A DNA stretch of 64,000 nucleotides from the NCBI GenBank assembly GCA_023411115.1, contig JAEYPF010000010.1, positions 124,001-188,000 of the forward strand, read 5' to 3'. Positions 1 to 9,703 of the stretch are shown piece by piece. Each line of letters starts with the position of its first letter. Within the stretch, counting starts at the first letter, position 1. The stretch is from Methanobacteriota archaeon. Lineage in GTDB: Archaea > Methanobacteriota > Methanobacteria > Methanobacteriales > Methanobacteriaceae. Below the pieces are notes generated by a model that saw only the letters and a program-made list of their open reading frames with translations, did not search any database and had not been told where the DNA came from. A program made the position numbers and the translations under genes.

Positions 1-404
1 GTAAATTTTATTATTCAAATGAAATACTTGGCTATTGGAGAAGACATGGGAATCAAATAACTGCAAAGAAAAAATTAGAAATGATAACCGCGAGCGGAGC
101 TTATTCATCTTATTTCTTTAATAATTTACCTCAAAGCAAAAAAGATAGACTTGAAATCAAAGTTGAAGATATTATTAAGAAAAATAATCAAAAAATATCT
201 AATGTATATTTCCATATGGGCAGAGTTGCATTATATGAAAAAGATTGGAAAACAAGTAAAAAAAATTTTGAAGAAGCATTTAACAAAGGAAATTTTTCTT
301 TAAAAACCAAATCCATAATTGGGATTATATTTTCTTATATTAAATTGAATTTTGAGTGGATAGCTACTATCCTAAAATACCCCCAATTAAATGATTTATA
401 TTAG
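1..404 (+). CDS. GT2 glycosyltransferase, C-terminal fragment (cut by the window edge)
   Basis: The reading frame is open from base 3 to the stop at 404, so the gene begins before the window. The visible 133 residues start with a stretch containing YWRRHGNQIT, which resembles the R-x-H-G-N-x-I/T segment seen just after the catalytic domain of many family 2 glycosyltransferases. The rest is a lysine-rich helical tail that resembles a TPR-like hairpin (around HMGRVALYEKDW). A downstream ATG at 81 could be mistaken for the start, but the GT2-like residues lie before it. The enzyme probably adds a sugar to a surface glycan, like its neighbours. Family assignment rests only on this short C-terminal signature. 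Confidence 0.6.
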   Translation, partial: KFYYSNEILGYWRRHGNQITAKKKLEMITASGAYSSYFFNNLPQSKKDRLEIKVEDIIKKNNQKISNVYFHMGRVALYEKDWKTSKKNFEEAFNKGNFSLKTKSIIGIIFSYIKLNFEWIATILKYPQLNDLY

Positions 405-2222
405 CTATTTATTTGATTTTATGTAATAAACCCAAAATTCTCCATTAGAATAAATAGAATTTACACTATTATCCCTACTATCTAAATAATCAAAATCTTG
501 TGGAGTAAATTTCCAAAGATTTGAATATTCAGGGTAGACACTTGGATAAAATATCCTATTTACTTTCCAGTCCACATAATATTCATCTTTAACTAAAGAA
601 TCACCATAGCTACTGGTATTTGTATAATTAAAATGAACAGGAGAATTTTTAAAGCCAAATTTCCCACTATTTTTAAAATCTTGTCCCAAAATAGCAGCTG
701 AAAATCTAGTTAGTTGTCTGTAATTTATACTTTCTATAGCTAAACTTTGGTTTCGATTATCCAAAAACCAATTGGAACCTGTTAATTCCATTTGTGTGAC
801 TTGAGAATTAACACTTTTTGTTGTTGGAGAAGGATATACATTAAATATGCTTATGGCACTAGATATTACAAGAAGTGAAATGATTAATATTGTTCCAAAT
901 TTTTTATAATTTAATTTCGTATTTTTTACAAAATCATAGGAAAAAATTCCGATTAATACAGTTGAAACAAAAAGAACATACCTTAACCCTCTAAAGCTGT
1001 CTACACCAGTATAACTAAAAAATGAAAATATGGCCAAGCCCATAAAAATTAAAAATAAAATTGAAAAAGTAAATTTTTCCAAATTAACAGAATTTTTGTA
1101 ATAGAATATTTTGATTAAAATTATAAGTGAAATTAAAAGTCCCAGAAATATGTATATTAACTGTTGTCCATATGAATCTAAAACTAAATTAAGGAATTGC
1201 ATAGTAGATAAATTCGCTTTTACTAACAAATTAGAAACGGTGTCTATATTTGTATTACCTGACTGAAAAATTATCCAATTTGCAATTTTAGTTGCTTTTT
1301 GCCCAAATGATGAAAAGGAAAGAAACCAAGTAGCCCAAGTAACAAAAATAATCAGTACAGCATTTATTAGGTTACGATTAAGTTTTATATGTCTTGTTCC
1401 TTCTATTTTTAACCTATTATAAATGATTAATGCAAGGTAAATACCTAAAAATAAAGGTATTAAATATAAAGAACCTTCTCCGGGATGGAAAAAAGGTATT
1501 AATAGTAACATTAAAACAAAAAGAATACTATATATTATAGAATTTTTCTCTTTTGAATAGGATTTATAGAAAAGGAAAAGGATAAAAGGAAGTAAGTAAA
1601 AAGCTTGTACACTTGGTGCCAACATCAAGTTTTCAGTTTTGAACAACAAAACTGAAGCAAATGCTGTAATTAAAATAGATTTACGATTATCTTTTGTGAT
1701 TTCTCTAGACAATAAATACATAGAAATCATGTAAAAGAAAATAAACAAAATTGGTAAAGTTTCTGCAATTAATTCAAGATTCAACCCAGTAAGCTGATTA
1801 ATTGACGACATCAATATATGTATTATCGGGTAAAAGTTTTCCCCATTTACTCCAGGTGCAGGAAAATGACCTGTATTGACTATATCAAGAGAATACCCAA
1901 TATGACTCAATACATCTCCACGACCAAATGTTAAATAACCTTGTAAAAAAGGTAAAAGTAAAATAATTAGATTTGAAAAAATTATTATTAAAAAGCCAAT
2001 TTTCCACCAGTTTGATTCAACATCATACAAAGAATCTATAACCATTATTATAAACCCACAAAAGATGCTTATTAATAAAAATAACCAAAAATAGAAAGGA
2101 TAACTATCATAAATAGAAACTTCATATCCACTGGCAGTATTTTTAAAAATTATTATGATTAGAGATAATAAGATAAAAATAAACGCAATTAAACAAGTTA
2201 TTTTTTTAATATTATTATCCAT
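405..2222 (-). CDS. Large multi-pass membrane protein, possibly GT-C-type glycosyltransferase
   Basis: A 605-residue protein with roughly twelve hydrophobic segments and a soluble C-terminal part of about 130 residues. This plan resembles GT-C enzymes (oligosaccharyltransferase or protein-mannosyltransferase type), which transfer sugars from polyprenyl-phosphate donors outside the membrane. The first extracytoplasmic loop has the acidic stretch GRGDVLSHIGY, in the position where GT-C enzymes carry their catalytic acid. I recognise no exact family. Its start is supported by GGTGA four bases upstream of the ATG at 2222. It is followed on the same strand by nothing; upstream lie two GT4 genes in the same orientation. 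The protein at 22437-24104 has a similar plan. The GT-C role is inference. Confidence 0.6.
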   Translation of the reverse strand: MDNNIKKITCLIAFIFILLSLIIIIFKNTASGYEVSIYDSYPFYFWLFLLISIFCGFIIMVIDSLYDVESNWWKIGFLIIIFSNLIILLLPFLQGYLTFGRGDVLSHIGYSLDIVNTGHFPAPGVNGENFYPIIHILMSSINQLTGLNLELIAETLPILFIFFYMISMYLLSREITKDNRKSILITAFASVLLFKTENLMLAPSVQAFYLLPFILFLFYKSYSKEKNSIIYSILFVLMLLLIPFFHPGEGSLYLIPLFLGIYLALIIYNRLKIEGTRHIKLNRNLINAVLIIFVTWATWFLSFSSFGQKATKIANWIIFQSGNTNIDTVSNLLVKANLSTMQFLNLVLDSYGQQLIYIFLGLLISLIILIKIFYYKNSVNLEKFTFSILFLIFMGLAIFSFFSYTGVDSFRGLRYVLFVSTVLIGIFSYDFVKNTKLNYKKFGTILIISLLVISSAISIFNVYPSPTTKSVNSQVTQMELTGSNWFLDNRNQSLAIESINYRQLTRFSAAILGQDFKNSGKFGFKNSPVHFNYTNTSSYGDSLVKDEYYVDWKVNRIFYPSVYPEYSNLWKFTPQDFDYLDSRDNSVNSIYSNGEFWVYYIKSNK

Positions 2223-2321
2223 TTATTCACCATTATTCATAGACTAAAATATTATTATTATTTAACAATGATTTTCATTTGTATATGCACTTAATTCTTA
2301 AAATTATGTATTTTGACTATT

Positions 2322-3470
2322 TTATTGATCTGCAATTTTCTCATTTAAAATCTTTTCATAGATTTCATTTAATCTTTTAATTACCATTTCCCATTCATAT
2401 TTTTTTGCTTTAAGTTTATTATTCTGTGAAAAACTTTTAGATAATGAATTATCCTGAATAATATGATTTAATTTATTAGCTATTTCCTCTGGACTTTTAG
2501 GATTAACTAAAAATCCATTAATTCCGTCTTCTATTATTTCATCTAATCCTCTTATGTTTGTAGCAATTACTGGCAACCCACTAGCCATAGCTTCTAAAAG
2601 TGCGTTTGGGAACCCTTCAGATAGAGAAGGCAGTACAAAAATATCTGATGCTTTTAAATATAAAGGTATTTCCTCATTAGGAACTCTTCCCCTAAATTCA
2701 ATGTAATCTTTAATATTCAATTCTTCAGATAGTCTTTCTAAATTATTTCTTTCAGATCCATCCCCAATAATTAAAAGTTTAAAATCATCATGTGTTTCCT
2801 TTAACAAATTAATGGATTTTATTAAAAATTCAACACCTTTAACTGGATATAACCTACCAACTGTAATTAATATAGTTTTATCTAGAGGTATATTTAATTC
2901 ATGACGGATGTCTATTTTAGTTTTATTAACTGTAAACTTAGATAAATCCACACCATTAGGTATAACATTTATTTCTTTATCGACTGTTTTTTTCATTTTT
3001 CTTTTCATATATTCTGTTAATGCAATAATTGCAGATGCATTATCAAAAACAGATTTATGAAACTTTTTCATTAATGGATGAGGTAAGTAAAAATCAGAAC
3101 CTCTAACCCATACTATATAAGGTATTTTTAAGATTTTTTTGCTAAAGATCCCAATTATTCCAGTTGATAAACCTTGAAAGTGAACTAAATCTGGTTTTAA
3201 TTTCCACAATTTAAAGAATATTGAAATCCAAAATAATGGTGCGCTTAATAAGACACCAATTTTATTATTTTTACCAGGTCTGTATATCCTATAAACTTTA
3301 AATCCATCCATAATACTTTCAGAAGGCAATCCTTTATCTAAAGATGTTAAAACAATAATTTCATGGTCATTTTCAGGGTCATTTAATCTCTTTGCAATAT
3401 TATATGTAGCCACTTCAGTTCCTGCTACCTTTTCTGGTAAAAATAAAAATACTACTATCACTATTTTCAT
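2322..3470 (-). CDS. GT4 family glycosyltransferase
   Basis: A 382-residue GT-B fold enzyme. The N-terminal acceptor domain begins MKIVIVVFLFLPEKVAGTEVATYNIAKRL, cut here to its start and glycine-containing loop. The C-terminal Glycos_transf_1 domain has GRLYPVKGVEFLI (around residue 205), IIGDGSERNNLE and the donor-binding SEGFPNALLEAMASGLPVIA segment with the E-x7-E motif. It transfers a sugar from an activated nucleotide donor to a lipid-linked or nascent glycan at the cytoplasmic membrane face. GAGGT lies seven bases before the ATG. It sits downstream of another GT4 gene with about 70 bases between them, so they are probably co-transcribed. Donor and acceptor cannot be read from sequence. 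Confidence 0.9.
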   Translation of the reverse strand: MKIVIVVFLFLPEKVAGTEVATYNIAKRLNDPENDHEIIVLTSLDKGLPSESIMDGFKVYRIYRPGKNNKIGVLLSAPLFWISIFFKLWKLKPDLVHFQGLSTGIIGIFSKKILKIPYIVWVRGSDFYLPHPLMKKFHKSVFDNASAIIALTEYMKRKMKKTVDKEINVIPNGVDLSKFTVNKTKIDIRHELNIPLDKTILITVGRLYPVKGVEFLIKSINLLKETHDDFKLLIIGDGSERNNLERLSEELNIKDYIEFRGRVPNEEIPLYLKASDIFVLPSLSEGFPNALLEAMASGLPVIATNIRGLDEIIEDGINGFLVNPKSPEEIANKLNHIIQDNSLSKSFSQNNKLKAKKYEWEMVIKRLNEIYEKILNEKIADQ

Positions 3471-3536
3471 TAATTATACCTCATTTAAATATGATTTTGT
3501 AAAATATTCCAATTTAACCGTCAAATTAAAAAAAGA

Positions 3537-4781
3537 TTATTTAGAAGTTTGATCTATAGCTACTGCTTCATCATCTTCAATGAATATTACTGGCTTATTA
3601 TTGTCATTCCATCTCATTAGTACTTCACTATAAAAGTTTTCAATTTTGTTACTAATAGCGTCCTCTGTGTAATTTTCTTCTATATGTTGTCTAGCCAATT
3701 TGCCCATATTTTTACAGAGTTTAGGGTCCTCTAACATTATTTTTATTGAATTATGGAGACTGTTTACATCTTTAGGATCAATTAAGATACCTGTTTTGCC
3801 ATCTAAGATTATTTGAGGAACCTCACCAACTTTTGTAGCAATTACAGGCAACCCCGATGCTGAAGCCTCTAATACAACATTACAAGCTCCTTCTGATAAG
3901 GAAGTTAAAACAAACATATCAGCAATATTCATTAGATCGGGAATGTCATCTCTAAAGCCTAAGAATTGTATTTTATCAAATTCCTTTGCCTCATCTTCAT
4001 ATTTTGCTTTTAAAGATCCATCACCCACTATAAAAAATCTAACGTGGTCATACTTAGAAACTATTTTTTTAGCAGCTGGAATTAAATAATCAACACCTTT
4101 AACTTGATCAAGTCTACCTACAAATAAAATAATTTTTTCATTTTCTTTAATTTTTAATTGTTTTTTTAGATTTTCATCGGCCTTTCTTGGCCTAAATGTT
4201 TGATCATTAACTCCTCTAGTAATTATAGAAAGTTTTTCAGCCTCAATACCAAAATCAAGAATATCATTATAATTATGTGAACTTAAAAGACGTATACCAT
4301 CTGCTCTATTTAATATTATTTTACCTAAAGTCTTAGAATGGATATAACCTATAGAATCTACTATTTTATTTCCATAAAACCAGTTTACCCCCGGGATACA
4401 GTCTGTAATTGCTACAATAGGTTTATTGATTTTATATTTTAAAAAGAGACTTGGTAATGCAGTTAAAAAGATTGTATGGGAATATGTGATAACATCTGGG
4501 TTCCAAGTAGAATTAATCTCTATAATTTGTTTTATTAACTTGTAAAAATGAGGTAAAGGATATCTTACTAAACTAAAGTAAAAAGGAAGTCTAATAACTT
4601 CTACATTTTCATTAATTTTTTCAATTTCAAGTTGTCCCTTCCATTTCATAGTAATTATCTTAAATTTGTAACCTCTCTCACTAAGTTTTAAGACATTACG
4701 ATATTCAAAGATTCCTTGTTGGGATTCCTGCGTTTTTGCGTCTTTAGAAGGAAACCATGGAACAACATAACAAATTTTCAT
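3537..4781 (-). CDS. GT4 family glycosyltransferase
   Basis: A 414-residue GT-B glycosyltransferase. I place the start at the ATG at 4781 (MKICYVVPWFP) rather than an upstream in-frame ATG at 4826, because the conserved N-terminus begins there and AAAGGGT lies about eight bases upstream. The C-terminal domain shows FVGRLDQVKGVDYLIPAAK, FIVGDGSLKAKYEDEA and SEGACNVVLEASASGLPVIA, the nucleotide-sugar binding region of family GT4. It is the first gene of a minus-strand group of three glycan genes ending at 405, and is divergent from the DUF1616 gene at 5056. Substrate unknown. Confidence 0.9.
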   Translation of the reverse strand: MKICYVVPWFPSKDAKTQESQQGIFEYRNVLKLSERGYKFKIITMKWKGQLEIEKINENVEVIRLPFYFSLVRYPLPHFYKLIKQIIEINSTWNPDVITYSHTIFLTALPSLFLKYKINKPIVAITDCIPGVNWFYGNKIVDSIGYIHSKTLGKIILNRADGIRLLSSHNYNDILDFGIEAEKLSIITRGVNDQTFRPRKADENLKKQLKIKENEKIILFVGRLDQVKGVDYLIPAAKKIVSKYDHVRFFIVGDGSLKAKYEDEAKEFDKIQFLGFRDDIPDLMNIADMFVLTSLSEGACNVVLEASASGLPVIATKVGEVPQIILDGKTGILIDPKDVNSLHNSIKIMLEDPKLCKNMGKLARQHIEENYTEDAISNKIENFYSEVLMRWNDNNKPVIFIEDDEAVAIDQTSK

Positions 4782-5055
4782 AATTTGTACCCTTTCAGCT
4801 ATGTATAATTCATAAATTCTTTTCAATTGTTAAGATACCTAAAATCCACCAACTTTTAGGTGCATAGTAATTGAACTCACTCATATTTAAACCAATATGT
4901 ACAAAATGTGAAAATATCATCTTTTCAAGATGAATTAATAATTTATTATAAAATCAGAGAAATTTATGACCTTTTTTAATTAAAAGATTAAATAGTTGAA
5001 TTTAATAATGTGGTATTTAAAGAGTGCATAAATATTTTAATTGATAGGAGATCAC

Positions 5056-7086
5056 ATGAACAAATTTTTCCAAAAAGACACATTAGCAGCAATTATACTT
5101 GCAGTTCTCTGCATTTTGTTCATTACAATTCCCTCATTTAGCAAATTAAGTGTATCAAATGCCATATACGTACTCCTACTTTTCTTCTTACCTGGATTTG
5201 CCCTTTTAACTGCAGCATCCCCAAAAATGGGACTTATAAAAAAGATTCTAGCCGGTATCCCTATAAGCCTTGCAATCGTCCTTTTACTTAGTACATCATC
5301 AAAATATACAAAAATACAGTTTGAAAACATTGAAATCCTTTTATTAACTTTAGCAGGGCTTACCATATTATTTGCTTTGATTGGATTCGCAAGAGGGCTT
5401 AACTTTTCTAAAAAAACCAGATATGTTATCTGTGAAGACTGCCAGGGTTACTACGAACTTGAAAAAGGGGAGTCTTTAGATGATTTCCAGGCCTGCCACT
5501 GCGGGGGTAAATTAATATACGCAGAAGACAATTTTTTGTCTAAACCCAAGACTCCAGAAAGAAAAGAAAGAAAAAAATTCTTTAACATTAAAAGATCTCC
5601 TAAAAAACCTAAAATAGCCAGTAAGGAATACATCGTATGTGAAGACTGCGGCGGCTATTACAAGCTTAAAAAAGAAGAATCTCTGGATGATTTTGAAAAA
5701 TGCCACTGTGGAGGTAATTTACAGTACGCCAAAAAGTATTTCAAGCTTGCTAACGCAGATGAAAGTCCCATATCCGGAAAATCTCTAAAAAATACTTTAA
5801 TTATAATTATTCTGGGACTGCTTGCAGTTGCTGCGGTGATTGTAGCTCCAATAAGTAACAGCATCATTAGATTAATTTTAATGTTACCTTTACTGTTCTT
5901 TTTGCCTGGTTATTCCATTGCAAAAGTTCTTTTCAATGATTTATCCCGATTTAAACTGATCATATCAAGTATACTTTTAAGTACTGCCCTTACCTTTTTA
6001 CTCAGTTTAGTATTCAGCAGCTTTCTAAAAGTTTCTCAAACAATATGTATTTTAGCTTTAGCGGGTCTCACAATCATATTAACAATTGTCTCATATATCA
6101 AAACCCCAAAATCGGCTCCAAGTACAATAAAACATCCTAAACTACATGAATCAGAGACAAAAACTCTTAAAGTTAAAAATAAGGAATCCAGATCACTTGA
6201 TAAAAATCCAGTATTCAGGTTCTATAATAAAAAATTAAAATTCATCCCATCAGATATTCTAATAGTATGGTTAATCACTATTTTGTGTGTAATTTTTGTT
6301 CTTGTCCCCTTATTAAATGGTACTTTTTTAAAGACAATTCTGGGAAGTCTTTTAATATTATTTGTCCCAGGTTACTCCTTAATTGCCGCACTATTCCCTA
6401 AAAAAGATGACTTAGATGGAATCGAAAGGGCAGCACTTAGTTTTGGCTTAAGTATAGCTGTTACTACTTTAATTGTGCTAACATTAAATTATACCCCATT
6501 TGGTATTCGGTTAGAACCTATCTTAACATCAATTTCTGTATTTACAATTTTAATGGGTATTGCAGCTTATATACGAAGATCTAAACTTCCAGATGAGGAA
6601 AAACTTAATATAGAGTTCAAAAAATATTATGAAAATTGGTTAAGCTCATTCAAAGCAGAAACCGGAACCAGTAAAATACTATCAATCGCATTAATAGCTT
6701 CAATTCTCATTGCAATCTCCGGCACTGCATATGTCATCGCAGTCCCTAAGGAAGGTGAAAAATTCACAGAATTCTACATCCTTGGGCCAAATGGAAAAGC
6801 GAGTGACTATCCACTAAATTTAACTGTTGGGCAGACCGGAAATGTAACAGTTGGAATTGTAAATCATGAATATGCTACTGTTAACTATAAAATACTGATT
6901 AAATTAAATAATGAAACCATAGACGAGAAAAACATCACTTTAAATGACAATGAAAAATATGAAGCGCCTTTCACATTTTCACCTTCTCATTCCGGCGAAA
7001 AGCAAGAGTTAGAGTTCTTGCTGTACAAGTTGCCTGATGAAAACAACACCTACAGGTCCCTTCACCTGTGGCTTAATGTAGAATAA
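5056..7086 (+). CDS. DUF1616 membrane protein with three membrane modules and two zinc ribbons
   Basis: A 676-residue protein. I choose the ATG at 5056 because GGAG lies five bases before it; an in-frame TTG at 5041 overlaps that site. It contains three similar multi-helix membrane modules, each with an LLLFFLPGFAL-like helix. Between modules one and two are two cysteine ribbons (about residues 122-160 and 190-225), each with CEDC-x-GYY followed by CHCGG. The third module carries the DUF1616 core (LNYTPFGIRLEP). The C-terminus is an exported domain of about 110 residues with several N-glycosylation sequons, ending RSLHLWLNVE. The paralogue at 45415 has only the last module plus this domain. 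Function is unknown; envelope assembly is suggested by the adhesins nearby. Confidence 0.8.
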   Translation: MNKFFQKDTLAAIILAVLCILFITIPSFSKLSVSNAIYVLLLFFLPGFALLTAASPKMGLIKKILAGIPISLAIVLLLSTSSKYTKIQFENIEILLLTLAGLTILFALIGFARGLNFSKKTRYVICEDCQGYYELEKGESLDDFQACHCGGKLIYAEDNFLSKPKTPERKERKKFFNIKRSPKKPKIASKEYIVCEDCGGYYKLKKEESLDDFEKCHCGGNLQYAKKYFKLANADESPISGKSLKNTLIIIILGLLAVAAVIVAPISNSIIRLILMLPLLFFLPGYSIAKVLFNDLSRFKLIISSILLSTALTFLLSLVFSSFLKVSQTICILALAGLTIILTIVSYIKTPKSAPSTIKHPKLHESETKTLKVKNKESRSLDKNPVFRFYNKKLKFIPSDILIVWLITILCVIFVLVPLLNGTFLKTILGSLLILFVPGYSLIAALFPKKDDLDGIERAALSFGLSIAVTTLIVLTLNYTPFGIRLEPILTSISVFTILMGIAAYIRRSKLPDEEKLNIEFKKYYENWLSSFKAETGTSKILSIALIASILIAISGTAYVIAVPKEGEKFTEFYILGPNGKASDYPLNLTVGQTGNVTVGIVNHEYATVNYKILIKLNNETIDEKNITLNDNEKYEAPFTFSPSHSGEKQELEFLLYKLPDENNTYRSLHLWLNVE

Positions 7087-7577
7087 ACTTCCTCTTATAA
7101 CTTTTTTTAACTTAAAAAACCAATATAAATTATAATATTAATTTAAATGAGCTTTACAGGATTAATTTTTAAAAGTAAATGTTATTAAAACCTCTAATCT
7201 AAAATGATTAATTTCTAAAAGTTTAATATATTTTCAAGCCGTTTTAAACTACAATTTTTATGTTAGATATGACTTTCAATTGAAAATTTATTAATAAATT
7301 TCTATTTATCCTTAATATAACCTTTGAGAATTTCATTGTAACCCATTCAAGATATAATAAAGTATATATCTTTAAAAGATAATAATATATCATAGGGACT
7401 TTCCGTAACCCATTGAAAGACGTGATACGTCCGGACTGATTTTTATTACCAATAAATTGGAACCAGATTATAATTCGCGTTTTAATAAATAGAAAAAAAT
7501 AAATGGTAGAAAGTTCTAAATTTAAGGATCTTTTTCCTTGAAGTTTAAAAAATATTTCAAAGTTTGGAGGTGAAAGA
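7087..7577. other. Intergenic region, about 490 bases
   Basis: No convincing gene. A 121-codon frame on the minus strand has no recognisable composition or binding site. A T-run at 7102-7108 may end transcription of the DUF1616 gene. The repeated 10-mer GTAACCCATT occurs at 7338 and 7404. An isolated GC-richer spot at 7419-7436 holds two small palindromes, GACGT-GAT-ACGTC and GTCCGGAC. Nothing else stands out. Confidence 0.4.
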
Positions 7578-7715
7578 CTGCAGGACAATATAAAAAAGGT
7601 TAAATCCAAAATCGTAAAGTCTTCAATGGCTCTTTTAATCGTATTTTTTGTCTTTGCATTAACTGCAGGCAGTACTTTTGCAAAAAATATCCAGAATCTA
7701 AAGAAAAAATTTTAA
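7578..7715 (+). CDS. Candidate 45-residue exported peptide or truncated adhesin leader (CTG start)
   Basis: A strong GGAGGTGA site at 7567-7574 sits four bases before a CTG codon opening a 45-codon frame. The product has a basic N-terminus, a hydrophobic core (MALLIVFFVFALTAG) and a plausible signal-peptidase site after STFA, then only eleven residues ending KKKF. This is the plan of the signal peptides of the adhesins in this window, and the next gene is an adhesin 29 bases downstream. It could be a real small secreted peptide, or the stump of an adhesin whose body was deleted. CTG is a rare initiator; an internal ATG at codon 17 exists but has no binding site. Translation is inferred from the binding site alone. 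Confidence 0.4.
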   Translation: MQDNIKKVKSKIVKSSMALLIVFFVFALTAGSTFAKNIQNLKKKF

Positions 7716-7744
7716 AAATAAATTTATAAGTGGAGGGGAAATAC

Positions 7745-9481
7745 TTGGAAAGTAAAATGAAAGCAACGCGTATTCCAATGATTGTAATGGTTTTATTAAG
7801 CCTTGCAGTCGTATTTTCGTTCGGTATCAGTTCAGTTTCTGCTGATGTCTATGTAAGCACTACAGGAAATGATTCCTGGGACGGTTCATCAGCAACATGG
7901 GTATCAGGTACAATTGGACCAAAACTCACAATTAAAAACGCTACTGGAACAGCGACCAGTGGTGGAACGGTCCGTATTGCAAATGGAACTTATAATGAAA
8001 ATGGTATATCCATCACATCTAAAACTTTGACTGTTATAGGTGATAACCGGGATGGAACTATTATAAATGGTGGAAAAACCGGTAGAATATTCACAGTTGG
8101 AGGTACTGGAACCTTTACCTTTGCTAACCTGACATTCTTAAATGGAAATGCATCTACTGGACAGGGTGGAGCTATCAGCAGTTATCAAGGAACAGCTTTA
8201 ATTGTAGACAACTGTACTTTCATAAATAATACTGCAGGCCCTAATGGTGGAGCTATATCCAGTAACTATAATCCTTTAACCGTAACCAACTGTAATTTTA
8301 TAAATAACAGAGCTGGCAGCGGTGCAGGCTGGGGAGGAGCAATTCTCGCCATGGGCGGTGGTTTTTCTGTTCCTATAACAATAACCGGCAACAATTTTGT
8401 AAATAATAGTGGAGGCAGTGGAGGAGCACTATATCTCTCTTATGGCTCTGCAACAATCCAGTTTAACAGATTTATTGGAAACACTCCAAATACTGCCCAA
8501 ATAGACGCTGACACATTTGCATCTGTAAATGCAGACCTTAACTGGTGGGGTTCAAATGCTGGTCCATCAGGACTAGTAACCAGCAGAATACCAGTTAACT
8601 CATGGTTGGTTTTAAATGTAACTGCAAATCCAGCTGCTGTTAAATCTGGCGGGACTTCAACTATAAGTGCAAACTTACTGTATGACAATGGAATTTTAAC
8701 TGATCCAGGTAATCCTGATTTCTATTACCACGACCCAGCATTTGGTCACGTCCCTGATGGAATACCAGTAACCTTTGCCACAACATTAGGCAGCATAAAT
8801 AGTCCTGCCTTTACAGTTAATGGAGTTGCTTCATCTGCTTTAGGCGGATTAGTTTCTGGTGTCGCTGATGTTTCAGCTACATTAGATAGTGAAACTTTGC
8901 ACACTTCAGTTGCAATAGACAATGTTCCCCCTACAGCTATTGCTAACCCTCCTGGAGGAGTATATAGCACCGATAAATTAGTTACATTAACAATGAGCGA
9001 ACCTGGAACTATTTATTACACTACAAATGGATCTACACCGACTACTTCAAGTAACGTATATACTGGTCCTCTTACAATCTCAACTACAACTACTTTGAAA
9101 TTTTTAGCTGTGGATTTAGCTGGTAACTTGTCTCCAGTTTACACACAAGTCTACACCATTGATAAAACACCACTGACATTGATTACAACTAACCCTAAAA
9201 GTGGTGCTACTGGTGTTTCAAGAACAATACCAATTACCCTTAGATTCAACAAAAACATTAAAGTAAGCATCAACTGGTCCAAAATATACGTAAAAAACAT
9301 GACCACAGGAAAATTGGTCGCAATAACTCCATCTATAAGTGGTAACACCCTCTATATTTTCATGAAATCATCAAGGATTGGAGGTAATTACTACCAGGTT
9401 TACATCCCACCATCAGCAATAAAAGACGCTGCAGGCAACAACTTTACCAAAGGGTATCTATTCGGATTTAGAAGTGCTTAA
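7745..9481 (+). CDS. Adhesin-like surface protein: beta-helix, chitobiase-C and SbsA Ig-like domains
   Basis: A 578-residue exported protein. The start is taken as TTG at 7745, six bases after GGAGGGG; the in-frame GTG at 7730 overlaps that site. A signal peptide ends near residue 33 (SSVSA). Residues about 34-250 are a parallel beta-helix of the polymorphic outer-membrane type with repeats like GGAISSxxxLTVTNCxFxNN. An Ig-like segment follows (VPDGIPVTF), then a chitobiase/beta-hexosaminidase C-terminal domain (GTIYYTTNGSTPT) near 400-475, and an SbsA-type Ig domain (TTNPKSGATGVSRTIPITLRF) to the end. No membrane anchor is visible. It probably attaches to the pseudomurein wall or glycan; ligand unknown. 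Confidence 0.85.
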   Translation: MESKMKATRIPMIVMVLLSLAVVFSFGISSVSADVYVSTTGNDSWDGSSATWVSGTIGPKLTIKNATGTATSGGTVRIANGTYNENGISITSKTLTVIGDNRDGTIINGGKTGRIFTVGGTGTFTFANLTFLNGNASTGQGGAISSYQGTALIVDNCTFINNTAGPNGGAISSNYNPLTVTNCNFINNRAGSGAGWGGAILAMGGGFSVPITITGNNFVNNSGGSGGALYLSYGSATIQFNRFIGNTPNTAQIDADTFASVNADLNWWGSNAGPSGLVTSRIPVNSWLVLNVTANPAAVKSGGTSTISANLLYDNGILTDPGNPDFYYHDPAFGHVPDGIPVTFATTLGSINSPAFTVNGVASSALGGLVSGVADVSATLDSETLHTSVAIDNVPPTAIANPPGGVYSTDKLVTLTMSEPGTIYYTTNGSTPTTSSNVYTGPLTISTTTTLKFLAVDLAGNLSPVYTQVYTIDKTPLTLITTNPKSGATGVSRTIPITLRFNKNIKVSINWSKIYVKNMTTGKLVAITPSISGNTLYIFMKSSRIGGNYYQVYIPPSAIKDAAGNNFTKGYLFGFRSA

Positions 9482-9703
9482 ATAAACATTCTCTTTTTTT
9501 CTTTTATTTTTAATAGCTTAATAAAATGATCTGTAACTTTTTTTATTGTAAAAGTTGATTGAACTATTTTAAAACATAATTTCACATAAAATATTGATTT
9601 TTCAAACTTTCTTTTGAAATGTGTGCATACTTATTTTATACACTTAAGAATAACTATTATTATAGTAATAATATTAATAATATGAGTGTTAATATTTATT
9701 ACC

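Noticed and set aside
4866..4911. Possible TGTGA array before the DUF1616 gene at 5056
   Set aside because: TCACT and TGTGA half-sites fit a 41-base spacing but neither has its second half, so this is too weak to list.
7244..7609. 121-codon frame on the minus strand
   Set aside because: Low-complexity hydrophobic composition expected from AT-rich DNA, no ribosome binding site, and it overlaps the leader of the plus-strand micro-gene.
9571..9586. TCACA half-site before the transglutaminase-like gene
   Set aside because: No left half and no partner at 41-42 bases.
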